Shown here piece after piece: positions 10,097-18,467 of a DNA stretch of 64,000 nt (positions within the stretch are counted from its first letter, which is position 1; each line of letters starts with the position of its first letter). This DNA comes from JACRCT01 sp049841135 (GTDB taxonomy: Bacteria > Myxococcota > Myxococcia > Myxococcales > UBA5297). The position numbers and the translations under genes were made by a program. The stretch lies in contig JASGHK010000004.1 of the NCBI GenBank assembly GCA_049841135.1, forward strand, positions 1,736,001 to 1,800,000, read 5' to 3'. Below the pieces are notes generated by a model. That model searched no databases, had not been told where the DNA came from, and worked only from the letters and a program-made list of their open reading frames with translations.

Positions 10097-12013
10097 TCAG
10101 AGCACCCGGCGGCCGGTCTGCCGGTCGTCGTAGCCGCCGAGCTTGCGCAGCGCCTGCCGGAACTCCACCGTGCCCAGCAGCTCGAGCACCTGCTCCACGC
10201 GCGGGTCGGCCAGCAGATCGACCGGGACGATCAGGTCGTAGCGCTCCTCGGCTACGGGCACGAAGTCCAACCCCAGCGCCTTGGCGGCCGCCAGCACCCC
10301 CAGCCCGGCGTCTGCCGCACCGCTCAAGACGGCCACCGCCACCGCCGCGTGCGTGAACTCCTCGCGCTCGTACCCTTTGATTTGCTTCGAGGCGATGCCC
10401 CGCTTCGCTAGCTCGTGGTCGAGGAGCACCCGCGTCCCCGAGCCGCGCTGGCGGTTCACGAAGAGCACGTCTTCCCGCGCGAGGTCCTCGAAGGCACGCA
10501 GGCCCTTGGGGTTGCCCTTGGGCACGAGCAACCCCTGCGCACGGTGGGCGAGCGTGACGACGGCGAGCTCGGCCTGGGGGGCGTGGCGCGCGAGGTCCGG
10601 CAGGTTGTACTCGCCGGTCGCCGGGTCGAGCAGGTGGCTGCCCGCCAGGTGTGCCTCGCCCGCGGCGACGGCGAGGATGCCACCGAGCGAGCCGACGGAC
10701 GCCGAGGCCAGGCGCGAGCCAGGCCGGCGCCCGGCGAGCAGATCCCCCAGCACGTCCAGCGCCGGGTCGTGGCTGCCCACGCACAGCGTCGTGTGCTCGA
10801 GCTGGCGGGCGGGAACGAGCAGCTCCACCGACACCTCGGTGCCGGCGTCGAAGCCCTCGCGCCGCTCGGGGATGCGCATCAGGCCGTGGGCACGGCACAG
10901 CGAGGTGATGGCCCCCGCCCCTCGGCCCAGCGGCACCGCCACCAGCCGGGCGCGCACCCGGCCCAGCGTGACGCGGACGAACTCCGCGTGGCCCAGCCTG
11001 GACGGCACCTTGCGCAAGAGCTTCGCCTTCACCTCAGGCCGCTCCGCCGGCAAGGTGCCCAGCAGCTTGGCGACCACGGGGCGCAGGAACAGGTCCGCGA
11101 CGACCGCCGCCGACACCGGGTAGCCGGGGACGCCAATGACCGGCTTGCCCCGCGCCAGCCCAAGCGCCACCGGCTTGCCGGGCATGATGTTGACGCCGTG
11201 GACGAGCAGCTCGCCCAGCTTGCTCAGGACCTTGGAGGTGAAGTCGCCCCGGCCAGCGGAGGAGCCGGCGATGACCAGCGCCACGTCGCACTCGCGCACG
11301 AGCGTCTCCAGCGCCGCCTCGAGGTCCTTCTCCTGGTCCTTGCAGATGGGGTAGCGCCGCGCCTGACCGCCCTCCTCCTCGACGACCGCGGCCAGCATGC
11401 GCGAGTTGGATTCGATGATGTCGCCCGGTGAGAGCCTCGAGCCCGGCTCCACGATCTCGTCGCCGGTCGGCAGGATGCCCACGACCGGCTTGCGGACGGC
11501 CTCCACCGACTCGTTGCCACAGCCCAGCAGCGCCCCCAGGTCGAATGGCCGCAGCTTGTGCCCTCGGGGGAAGACGATCTCGCCGGCCACGACGTCCTCG
11601 CCGACCAGCCGCACGTGCTGGCGCGGCAGGGCAGCCTTGAGGATCTCGGCGATGCCAGGCGCCGGCTCGTCGACCTCCTCGATCATCACGACCGCGTCGA
11701 AGCCCCCGGGCATCGGGTCGCCCGTGTCCACGCGCTCGTAGCTCCGGTGCTCCTCGAGGCGCAGCGGGCGCGCCTCGCTGGCCGTGACGGTGTCCGCCGC
11801 ACGCACCGCGATGCCGTCCATGGCGGCACCGTGGTAGTGCGGCGAGCTGATCCGAGCGATGACTGCGTTCGCCGTCACCCTGCCAAGGGCATGCTCGACG
11901 GACACGAGCTCGGATTGCATCGGGCCCAGGACCCGAGGGAGGAAGCGCGCCAGTGCCTCCTCGAGCGGGACGGTCGTCAAGTAGCCCCCGGTCTTCACGC
12001 GCTTGTCCGCCAC
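10097..12013 (-). CDS. moeA: MoeA-type molybdopterin molybdotransferase fused to a periplasmic-binding-like domain
   Basis: 638 residues from a GTG at 12013 preceded by GGAGGGCAGG. Residues about 1-405 are MoeA: HYHGAAMDGIAVRA, the nucleotide-binding region VGILPTGDEIVEPG, VIAGSSAGRGD and HGVNIMPGKPVALG. Residues about 415-638 match the PBP-like domain often appended to MoeA (PF12727 type): TTLCVGSHDPALDVL, GEYNLPDLARHAPQAELAVV, FVNRQRGSGTRVLLDHEL and GADAGLGVLAAAKALGLDFVPV. MoeA inserts molybdate into adenylated molybdopterin; the appended domain is thought to sense or hold molybdate/tungstate or a cofactor ligand, though its role is unsettled. It follows a second, plain moeA with a 15-base gap. 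Two MoeA copies may separate Mo- and W-cofactor branches (inference). Confidence 0.9.
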   Translation of the reverse strand: MADKRVKTGGYLTTVPLEEALARFLPRVLGPMQSELVSVEHALGRVTANAVIARISSPHYHGAAMDGIAVRAADTVTASEARPLRLEEHRSYERVDTGDPMPGGFDAVVMIEEVDEPAPGIAEILKAALPRQHVRLVGEDVVAGEIVFPRGHKLRPFDLGALLGCGNESVEAVRKPVVGILPTGDEIVEPGSRLSPGDIIESNSRMLAAVVEEEGGQARRYPICKDQEKDLEAALETLVRECDVALVIAGSSAGRGDFTSKVLSKLGELLVHGVNIMPGKPVALGLARGKPVIGVPGYPVSAAVVADLFLRPVVAKLLGTLPAERPEVKAKLLRKVPSRLGHAEFVRVTLGRVRARLVAVPLGRGAGAITSLCRAHGLMRIPERREGFDAGTEVSVELLVPARQLEHTTLCVGSHDPALDVLGDLLAGRRPGSRLASASVGSLGGILAVAAGEAHLAGSHLLDPATGEYNLPDLARHAPQAELAVVTLAHRAQGLLVPKGNPKGLRAFEDLAREDVLFVNRQRGSGTRVLLDHELAKRGIASKQIKGYEREEFTHAAVAVAVLSGAADAGLGVLAAAKALGLDFVPVAEERYDLIVPVDLLADPRVEQVLELLGTVEFRQALRKLGGYDDRQTGRRVL

Positions 12014-12028
12014 GACCTGCCCTCCCTC

Positions 12029-13252
12029 TCAGAGAAGCGCGACCTCGACCTCGCTGCCGGCCGCAAGCCCCTCGGCATCGAGCGGGATGCACACGAGCCC
12101 GTCCGCGCGCAGCGCCGTCGAGATGGCGCCCGACCCCTTGAGCAGCGGCTCCGCGACGCCGTCCCGCAACGCCACCCGAACCCAGTCCTCTCGTCCCGGT
12201 TTGGACGCCACCGAGCGCGATAGCCTCGCCTTCGCTCGGCCCACGAAGGGCTCGCGCGGACCGGTCTCGCCCCCGAGCGCACGTAGGAGTGGGTTCATGA
12301 AGAGCCGGGCGATGACCAGCGAAGAGACTGGATGACCCGGCAAGCCAATGAGCGGCTTCTCGCCTGCCGCCGCCAGGATCGTCGGCTTCCCCGGTGCCAC
12401 GGCGATCCCGTGGGCCATCACGCCCGGCGGACCGAAGCGGGCCAGGACGTCGGCCGTCGAGTCGCGGGCGCCTTGCGAGGATCCGCCGGACACGAACACC
12501 GCGTCGGCCTTGGCCAGCGCGTCTCGAATGGCAGATTCGAGCCGCTCCGGTTCGTCGCGGCAGATGCCCAGGAGCACGGGGATGGCGCCCGCATCCTCGA
12601 TCTGCGCTGCCAGCGCCCAACCGTTGGCGTCCCTGACCTGGCCGGGCCCTGGCTTGCGGTCAGCTGGGACCAGCTCGTCTCCGGTGGAGAGCACCGCCAC
12701 GCGCGGTGACCGGTAGACCTCGACCGCGTCGACGCCGACCGCGGCCAGAGCCAGCACGTCCTGCGGCCGAAGCCGTCGCCCCTTGGCGACGAGCAAGGAG
12801 CCTGCGGCCACGTCCTCGCCCGCCTTCAAGACGTTCTCGAGCGGAGCGACGGCCTTTCCCACTTCCACCTGTCCGGAGCCGGTCTCGCGGCAGTGCTCGA
12901 TCATGGCGACCGCGTCGGCGCCCTCGGGCATAGCACCTCCGGTGGAGATCTCGAACGATGCGCCCTCCGGCAACGGCCCGGTCGGCGGCACTCCCATCGA
13001 GATGCGGCCAGCAAGCGACAGGTAGGCAGGCGAAGTCTCAGCTGCGCCAAAGGTCTCCTGCGCGCGAACCGCGTAGCCGTCCATCAGCGCGCGGTCGAAG
13101 GCCGGGAGCGGCTCGGGTGCCTTCGCGTCTGCGCCGAGGACCCGTCCGCGAGCATGAGCGAGTCCGACCCGCTCGGTGCGGGCGATGGGACCAAAGCGCG
13201 CCAGGATGCGGCGTGCCTCGTCCGGCGTGACCGCTTCCAGGAACTGGCCCAT
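12029..13252 (-). CDS. moeA: molybdopterin molybdotransferase MoeA
   Basis: 407 residues. Recognisable segments in order are PLPAFDRALMDGYAVRA (substrate-binding Asp region), FEISTGGAMPEGADAVAMIE, VAVLSTGDELVP, DAVFVSGGSSQGARDSTADV, HGIAVAPGKPTILA and GLPGHPVSSLVIARLFMNPL, giving the four-domain MoeA layout. It catalyses molybdate insertion to make the molybdenum cofactor. The start at 13252 (MGQFLEAV) is chosen over upstream starts because alignable MoeA sequence begins there and a strong promoter lies just 6 bases before it. No Shine-Dalgarno is present, which fits a leaderless mRNA. It is the first gene of a two-gene operon with the MoeA fusion. Confidence 0.92.
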   Translation of the reverse strand: MGQFLEAVTPDEARRILARFGPIARTERVGLAHARGRVLGADAKAPEPLPAFDRALMDGYAVRAQETFGAAETSPAYLSLAGRISMGVPPTGPLPEGASFEISTGGAMPEGADAVAMIEHCRETGSGQVEVGKAVAPLENVLKAGEDVAAGSLLVAKGRRLRPQDVLALAAVGVDAVEVYRSPRVAVLSTGDELVPADRKPGPGQVRDANGWALAAQIEDAGAIPVLLGICRDEPERLESAIRDALAKADAVFVSGGSSQGARDSTADVLARFGPPGVMAHGIAVAPGKPTILAAAGEKPLIGLPGHPVSSLVIARLFMNPLLRALGGETGPREPFVGRAKARLSRSVASKPGREDWVRVALRDGVAEPLLKGSGAISTALRADGLVCIPLDAEGLAAGSEVEVALL

Positions 13253-13258
13253 GCGCGC

Positions 13259-13288
13259 GGTATAGCCGGGCACCTTCCGTACGGTCAA
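13259..13288 (-). promoter_or_regulatory. promoter of the moeA operon, predicted leaderless
   Basis: Read on the minus strand, TTGACC (13288-13283) and TATACC (13264-13259) are 18 bases apart. Only six bases (GCGCGC) separate the -10 box from the moeA ATG, which places the likely +1 on or next to the start codon. Confidence 0.55.
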
Positions 13289-13478
13289 CGACGGGCCTCG
13301 GGCACTTTGATCGCTTCTCTTCCCGCCGGCATCCAACCCGGTGCTCGTCGGTCGCTGGCGCCCGTGTATCCGGCGCCACCCATGGGCGATAACCACTCGG
13401 AATTTATGAATGTTTCGACCTCTCTTCCTCACCAGAGGGGCACGCCGCCCACGGCGCTTGGACCTGGGGAGATTTCAC

Positions 13479-14552
13479 ATGTCACCGCTGCCGCTGCTCT
13501 CGTCGCTGCTGCTGCTCGCCGGCCCGTGGTCGGTCTCGACCATCGATGGTTCCGGGAACCCTGGCCAGCACACCTCCATCGCGGTGGACGCGAGTGGGAA
13601 CGTGCACGTGGCGTGGTGCGACTTCACTGCGCCCAACCGTCGCCAGCTCTGCTACTCGCGGTCGACCGAGAGCGGCGAGTGGACCCGCGAGCTCGTCGAC
13701 GCCTCGGCGGACGTGGGCGGTGGCGCCTCGCTTGCGCTCGACCGCTCGGGCGAGCCGGTCATCAGCTACTTCGACTTCAGCCACCAGAGCCTGAAGCTGG
13801 CACGGCACCGAGCCGGCGCCTGGGCGCTGGAAGTCGTCGACGGCGCGGAGAGCGTGGGCATCGATTCGTCGCTCGCGGTCGACCGCAACGGGCGGCTCCA
13901 CGTGAGCTACTACGACCTCTCCAACCGCTCGTTGAAGTACGCACGGCAGGACGGACCGGGCGCAGCGTGGGCCCTCGAGACCGTCGACCTGGATGGTGAA
14001 GTGGGCAAGGACAGCTCGCTGGCGCTCGACGAGAAGGGCCGGCCGCACATCGCCTACCTCGACGAGGGCCGCCGCCAGCTGCGCTACGCCCGCTGGACGG
14101 GCACGCGCTGGGACCTCTCGACCGTCGACCTCGCCGGCCACGTCGGCTTCGGCGCTTCGTTGGCGCTCGACGGCCAGGGCCGCCCGGCGATCGCCTACTG
14201 GGACTTCGGCAAGGAGCGGCTCAAGTTCGCCCGGAAGGACCCGCAGCGCGGCTGGACCTTCCAGACGGTCGTCTGCGGGTCGCCGGGCGCGCGCACTTCG
14301 CTGGTGCGTGACGGGCGCGACCGCCTCCACCTTGCTTTCTTCCGGCCCGGCAAGGGTGTGGCCCACGCCACGCTCGAGGACGGCCAGTGGTCGGTCGAGG
14401 CGATTCCCGATGCGCCGTCGACGGGCTACGAGGCGTCGCTGGCGCTCGATCCCCGTGGCGCTCCGGTGCTGGTCTTCGTCGACCGCGACGCGCACCGCGT
14501 CCAGCTGGCCCGGCCGGCGTCCGGCCCGAGCCTCGCAGCGCGCAGCCCCTGA
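13479..14552 (+). CDS. secreted repeat protein, probable beta-propeller
   Basis: 357 residues from the ATG at 13479, chosen for its GGGGAG site and for the hydrophobic leader MSPLPLLSSLLLLAGPWSVS. The body consists of about six to seven repeats of roughly 48-52 residues. Each contains a core like GKDSSLALDEKGRPHIAYLD followed by LRYARW and a TW/ST-V-D strand (for example near 13720, 13870, 14010, 14150). This repeat is typical of bacterial beta-propeller-like proteins with BNR/YWTD-like blades. No catalytic motif was seen, so binding or scaffolding outside the cytoplasm is the likely role. It is divergent from moeA and converges on the deacetylase gene. Confidence 0.75.
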   Translation: MSPLPLLSSLLLLAGPWSVSTIDGSGNPGQHTSIAVDASGNVHVAWCDFTAPNRRQLCYSRSTESGEWTRELVDASADVGGGASLALDRSGEPVISYFDFSHQSLKLARHRAGAWALEVVDGAESVGIDSSLAVDRNGRLHVSYYDLSNRSLKYARQDGPGAAWALETVDLDGEVGKDSSLALDEKGRPHIAYLDEGRRQLRYARWTGTRWDLSTVDLAGHVGFGASLALDGQGRPAIAYWDFGKERLKFARKDPQRGWTFQTVVCGSPGARTSLVRDGRDRLHLAFFRPGKGVAHATLEDGQWSVEAIPDAPSTGYEASLALDPRGAPVLVFVDRDAHRVQLARPASGPSLAARSP

Positions 14553-14558
14553 CCGCGC

Positions 14559-14586
14559 GCCCCAACGCCCGAGCTTGTTGCGGGGC
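14559..14586. terminator. imperfect hairpin between convergent genes
   Basis: GCCCCAAC at about 14560 can pair with GTTGCGGGGC at about 14577-14586, leaving a two-base bulge. It sits in the 35-base gap between convergent stops and may terminate either gene. There is no T-run. Confidence 0.25.
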
Positions 14587-14587
14587 C

Positions 14588-15355
14588 TTACTTGCCTTGC
14601 TTGCCGAACGCCGCTTCCAGCGCCTCGGTGACCGCGTACTCGCAGCCCTTCCAGACACTGCGGCGCTTGAGCGAGTAGCGCGTCCCCAGCCCCATCTCGA
14701 CCACCACTGCTCCGCGGTACCCGGCGCGCTCGACGGCGCTCTCGGCCGGCAGACCTGAGGCGCCGAACGGGTAGGCGAAGAAGTTCACCGGCACGCCGAC
14801 CCTCCGGGTGATCGCCGCCCGCGAATCCGCCAGCTCTCGCCACCGCTCCGGCTCGCCGAGCTCGCGCAGCTTGCGATGGCTGACGGAGTGCGACTGGACG
14901 CGGAAGGCCCCGGAGGCGGCCATCTCCCGCAGCTCGGGCCAGGTCAGGTAGGGATGCCGGCCCGACCCGTCATCGATCACACGGCGGTGCGCCTCGTCCT
15001 CCGCCATCCAATCCGTGACGACGAAGACCTCCGCCGCCATGCCGTGGCTCTTGAGCACCGGCAGGGCCGCGGTCTTCAGGCAGGCGCGCCCGTCGTCGAA
15101 GGTCAGGACCACTGCGCGCTCGGGCAGCGGCGCTCCGCCGGAGGCCGCATCGATCACCTGGTCGAGCGAGACGACCTTGGCGCCGAAGCTCTCGACGATG
15201 GCCAGCTCACGGTCGAACTCCTCGGCGGGCACGTCGTACTTGTCCCCCGCCCCGCCCTCGCCGACCGAGTGCCAGAGAAAGATGGGGACGTTGCGGGCCG
15301 GGTTGCACCCGGCGAGGAGGACCGCGCAGGTGGTGGCGAGGAGCACTCGGAGCAT
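14588..15355 (-). CDS. polysaccharide deacetylase (NodB-type) lipoprotein
   Basis: 255 residues with a lipoprotein signal ending at Cys17 (lipobox LLAGC). The NodB-homology fold is visible: IFLWHSVGEGG, the metal/catalytic motif VVLTFDDGRACLKTAALPVL, FRVQSHSVSHRKLREL (the His-box) and NFFAYPFGASG (arginine/proline motif variant). The family (carbohydrate esterase 4) removes N-acetyl groups from cell-wall or extracellular polysaccharides; lipidation would place it at the inner or outer membrane facing the periplasm. It is divergent from the beta-barrel gene at 15437, with 81 bases shared for both promoters. Confidence 0.87.
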   Translation of the reverse strand: MLRVLLATTCAVLLAGCNPARNVPIFLWHSVGEGGAGDKYDVPAEEFDRELAIVESFGAKVVSLDQVIDAASGGAPLPERAVVLTFDDGRACLKTAALPVLKSHGMAAEVFVVTDWMAEDEAHRRVIDDGSGRHPYLTWPELREMAASGAFRVQSHSVSHRKLRELGEPERWRELADSRAAITRRVGVPVNFFAYPFGASGLPAESAVERAGYRGAVVVEMGLGTRYSLKRRSVWKGCEYAVTEALEAAFGKQGK

Positions 15356-15382
15356 CGGCCTGGGAGGCTATCAGAGCGTTTC

Positions 15383-15411
15383 TTGAAGCGTCACCGGCAC
15401 TTTGGTACGGT
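15383..15411 (+). promoter_or_regulatory. candidate sigma-70-type promoter for the 15437 gene
   Basis: TTGAAG (15383-15388) and TACGGT (15406-15411) with exact 17-base spacing lie 25 bases before the start codon. Confidence 0.4.
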
Positions 15412-15436
15412 CTCCGGGCACGAACTGGAGGCTTGA

Positions 15437-16285
15437 ATGAGCCGACCGACGCTTGCCGCGTTCGTCGCCTGCCAACTCTTTGCCGCGACCGCGTTCGCGG
15501 ACGCAGGTGATTTTCAGGTTTACAGACTTGGCAACCCCGCGACGACCGCCGACGCGAACGCCAACTTCCGCATCATGGCCAACCAGCTCGCCGCGGCGAT
15601 CTCGTCGTTCAACGGCGCGCCGCCCGAGACGCTCGGCCACTCCGGCTTCAACATCGCCTTCGAGTACCAGGTCGCGCAGATCGACAACAACTCGAAGTAC
15701 TGGCCCACCACCAGCCCCGCCACCCAGTACCTGCTGATGCCCTCGCTGCACGTGCGCAAGGGCCTGGGCTTCTCGGTCGAGATCGGCACGCGCGTCAGCT
15801 ACCTGCAGTCGAGCCGCATGGCCGCCGCCACGGTCGAGCTCAAGTGGGCGCTCAACGAGGGCTTCAAGTACTTCCCGGACCTGGGCGTTCGCGGCTACGG
15901 CACGCACCTGTTCGGCTCGCGCGACTTCAACCTCACGACCGCGGGCCTCGACGTCGGCCTCGGCCACCAGTTCGCCATCGGCGGCATGGTGACGCTGACC
16001 CCCTACGCCGGCTGGAACCTGCAGTACAACGCCTGCACCTCCGCCGTGGTCGACTTCCGCCCGGACCGCTCGACCTCCGAGGCCGTCACCGACCCGACCT
16101 CGGACACGAACGTCTTCCAGACCGTCTCGATGCCGCAGAACTACAACCACCGCGTCTACCTGGGCCTGCGCCTCATCAGCTACGTCTTCGAGATCGCCGC
16201 CGAGGGCTCGGTCATCCTCAACAACAGGGACACCGGGATGCCGCAGATCTTCGTGTTCGGCGGCAAGGTCGGCATCGACTTCTGA
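15437..16285 (+). CDS. predicted outer-membrane beta-barrel protein
   Basis: 282 residues with a signal peptide (cleavage near residue 21, after FADA) and a GGAGG site 6 bases before the ATG. The mature protein is a series of alternating polar/hydrophobic strands rich in Gly, Tyr and Phe, such as FNIAFEYQVAQI, LGFSVEIGTRVSYLQ, VYLGLRLISYVFEIAAEG, ending in VFGGKVGIDF with a C-terminal Phe as in outer-membrane barrels. Two Cys are predicted, one in the signal region and one at NACTSAV. No family was recognised. It stands alone, followed by a strong hairpin. Confidence 0.72.
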   Translation: MSRPTLAAFVACQLFAATAFADAGDFQVYRLGNPATTADANANFRIMANQLAAAISSFNGAPPETLGHSGFNIAFEYQVAQIDNNSKYWPTTSPATQYLLMPSLHVRKGLGFSVEIGTRVSYLQSSRMAAATVELKWALNEGFKYFPDLGVRGYGTHLFGSRDFNLTTAGLDVGLGHQFAIGGMVTLTPYAGWNLQYNACTSAVVDFRPDRSTSEAVTDPTSDTNVFQTVSMPQNYNHRVYLGLRLISYVFEIAAEGSVILNNRDTGMPQIFVFGGKVGIDF

Positions 16286-16295
16286 TGTGAATCGC

Positions 16296-16324
16296 CGCCG
16301 CGACCTCCTCGCGGCGTTCGTTTC
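16296..16324 (+). terminator. intrinsic-type terminator
   Basis: A perfect 8-base stem (CGCCGCGA with TCGCGGCG) encloses the loop CCTCC and is followed by TTCGTTTCG. It lies 10 bases after the stop of the beta-barrel gene. Confidence 0.65.
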
Positions 16325-16683
16325 GTCGCCGAACGAATCACGACGCGAGGCCGGCAGTCGAGCAGCCGTAACGCTCCTGCCGACGCTCCCCGAGCGGGTC
16401 TGAGTCGCCGCGGCCCCGCAGACCTTCGGTCGCTCGAGGTCCCTCGCCATCCCCTGTGACCTCCTACCAGTCACCTCACCGCCAGGCGAGCGGTAGATAA
16501 GTCACTCTAATTCCTTTCGAAAGCCGGACTTGCACGAGTTGACCTCGCGACGTTCGGGCGCTTGTGTTTTACCGCCTAATTGGTAGAAAGCGTGCCGTCG
16601 CAGAGGGGTGTTTGGGGTGGTGCGACACCTCCCAACGCCAGAATTGACCGCTTCGGGCTGTCTTCAACTCGCAGGAGACCGGC
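16325..16683 (+). promoter_or_regulatory. control region of the hydrogenase operon
   Basis: There are 359 bases without a gene. Toward its right end the composition is more AT-rich than the surroundings. TTGTGT (16562-16567) and TAGAAA (16584-16589) with 16-base spacing form a possible promoter; another -35-like TTGACC occurs at 16539. An inverted repeat GTGAC-N9-GTCAC lies at 16456-16474. No -24/-12 sigma-54 element was found. The hoxF ribosome site AGGAG lies just before 16684. Confidence 0.35.
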
Positions 16684-18456
16684 ATGAACAGCACCCTGCA
16701 ACAGGTCGTGAAAGAAGTAACGACCAGGGTCGGGCGGGACAAGAACCGCCTGATGGACGTGGTCCGTGAAATCCAGGCGCAGCTGGGCTGCGTATCGGGC
16801 GAGGCCATCGACCTCGTGGCGCGGGAGCTGAACACCTCGCGCATCGCCGTGGAGGGGGTCGTCTCCTTCTACGCGTTCCTGTCCAAGGAGCAGAAGGGGC
16901 ATGCGGTCATCCGCATGTCCGAGTGCCCCAGCTGCCTGGGCGAGAAGGGCCACGAGGCCGCCGAGGCGCTCAAGAAGGCGCTGGGCATCGACTTCGGGCA
17001 GACCACGCCCGACGGTCACATCACGCTCGAGCACACCAGCTGCGTGGGCCTGTGCGATCAGGGCCCGGCCGGGATGGTCAACGGTCTGCTCGTCGCCGGC
17101 ATCACCCCGGAGAAGGTCGGCCAGCTCATCAAGGCCGTGCGCGAGAAGCCCTCCGCACTCTCCGCCTTCGCTCCGCAGGACAACCTGCGCAAGCGAGGGC
17201 CCGTCGTCATGGCGGGCATGGAGAGCGGCGCCGCCCTGCGCAAGGCGCTGCGCATGAGCCCGGCGAACGTCATCGCCGAGATGAAGACCAGCAAGCTGCG
17301 CGGCCGCGGCGGCGCCGGCTTCCCCACCGGTACCAAGTGGGAGTTCGCGCGCGGAGCGGCGGGCGACAAGAAGGTCATCATCTGCAACGCCGACGAGGGC
17401 GAGCCCGGGACGTTCAAGGACCGGGTGATCCTGAACCTGGTCCCCGAGCTGGTGTTCGAGGGCATGGCCGTGGCCGGCTACGCCGTCGGCGCCACCGAGG
17501 GCATCCTCTACCTGCGCGGCGAGTACGACTTCCTCAAGGACAAGCTCGACAAGACGCTCGAGTTCCTGCGCAGCAAGAACCTGCTCGGCAAGAACGTCTG
17601 CGGGCAGGCCGGCTTCGACTTCGACATCCGCATCCAGATGGGCGCCGGCGCCTACGTCTGCGGCGAGGAGAGCGCGCTCATCTCCAGCTGCGAGGGCGGC
17701 CGCGGCGTGCCGAAGAACCGCCCGCCGTTCCCGGTGGAGAAGGGCTACCTCGGCCTGCCCACCAGCGTGAACAACGTCGAGACCCTCTGCTGCGCGGCGC
17801 GCATCATGGAGAAGGGCGCCACCTGGTTCGTCGGGTTCGGCACCAAGGACTCGACCGGCACCAAGCTGCTTTCCGTCTCCGGCGACTGCGAGCGGCCCGG
17901 CGTCTACGAGCTGCCCTTCGGCATCACCCTGCAGGAGCTCCTCAAGGAGGTCGGCGGCGAAGGCGCGCAGGCCATCCTCGTCGGCGGCCCGTCCGGCCAG
18001 TTCGTGGCCCCGATGGACTTCGGCAAGAAGATCTCCTTCGAGGGCGTCGCCACCGGCGGCTCGATGGTCGTCTTCGGGCCCAAGCGCGACCTCCTGAAGG
18101 AAGTGTCGGCGTACATGCACTTCTTCGTGGAGGAGAGCTGCGGCTACTGCGCGCCGTGCCGCGTGGGCAACGTGCTGCTCACCCAGAAGCTGGACGCCAT
18201 CCGCGCCGGCAAGGGCGTGGCCGAGGACCTCACGTACCTCGAGGAGCTCTGCGTCACGACCAAGAAGATGAGCCGCTGCGGGCTGGGCCAGACGAGCCCC
18301 AACCCCATCCACACGACGCTCTCGGCGTTCCGGGCGCTCTACGAGGCCAAGCTGGTCAAGGCCGAGAAGGGCCGCGTCCCCGCGTTCGACCTGGACGCCG
18401 CGCTCGCCGAGGCGGCCAAGATCCAGGGCCGCGCGCCGGTCTACCACGAGGACTAG
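16684..18456 (+). CDS. hoxF: NAD-reducing hydrogenase diaphorase subunit HoxF
   Basis: 590 residues, a NuoE-NuoF fusion as in HoxF. The N-terminal thioredoxin-like domain carries Cys81, Cys84, Cys120 and Cys124 for a [2Fe-2S] cluster (CPSC, CVGLC). The NuoF-like part has the FMN/NADH glycine motif RGRGGAGFPTGTKWEF, CNADEGEPGTFKDR, GAYVCGEESALISS and the [4Fe-4S] motif ESCGYCAPCRVGN with a fourth Cys in SRCGLGQ. It binds NAD(H) and FMN and passes electrons to HoxU. It is first in a tight operon, with hoxU starting 11 bases downstream. Sequence and context point to a cytoplasmic, bidirectional group 3d [NiFe]-hydrogenase. Confidence 0.92.
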   Translation: MNSTLQQVVKEVTTRVGRDKNRLMDVVREIQAQLGCVSGEAIDLVARELNTSRIAVEGVVSFYAFLSKEQKGHAVIRMSECPSCLGEKGHEAAEALKKALGIDFGQTTPDGHITLEHTSCVGLCDQGPAGMVNGLLVAGITPEKVGQLIKAVREKPSALSAFAPQDNLRKRGPVVMAGMESGAALRKALRMSPANVIAEMKTSKLRGRGGAGFPTGTKWEFARGAAGDKKVIICNADEGEPGTFKDRVILNLVPELVFEGMAVAGYAVGATEGILYLRGEYDFLKDKLDKTLEFLRSKNLLGKNVCGQAGFDFDIRIQMGAGAYVCGEESALISSCEGGRGVPKNRPPFPVEKGYLGLPTSVNNVETLCCAARIMEKGATWFVGFGTKDSTGTKLLSVSGDCERPGVYELPFGITLQELLKEVGGEGAQAILVGGPSGQFVAPMDFGKKISFEGVATGGSMVVFGPKRDLLKEVSAYMHFFVEESCGYCAPCRVGNVLLTQKLDAIRAGKGVAEDLTYLEELCVTTKKMSRCGLGQTSPNPIHTTLSAFRALYEAKLVKAEKGRVPAFDLDAALAEAAKIQGRAPVYHED

Positions 18457-18467
18457 GAGCCACCACC

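Noticed and set aside
16456..16474. CRP/FNR-like site before the hydrogenase genes
   Set aside because: GTGAC-N9-GTCAC has the wrong spacing for the CRP/FNR consensus; kept only as an inverted repeat.
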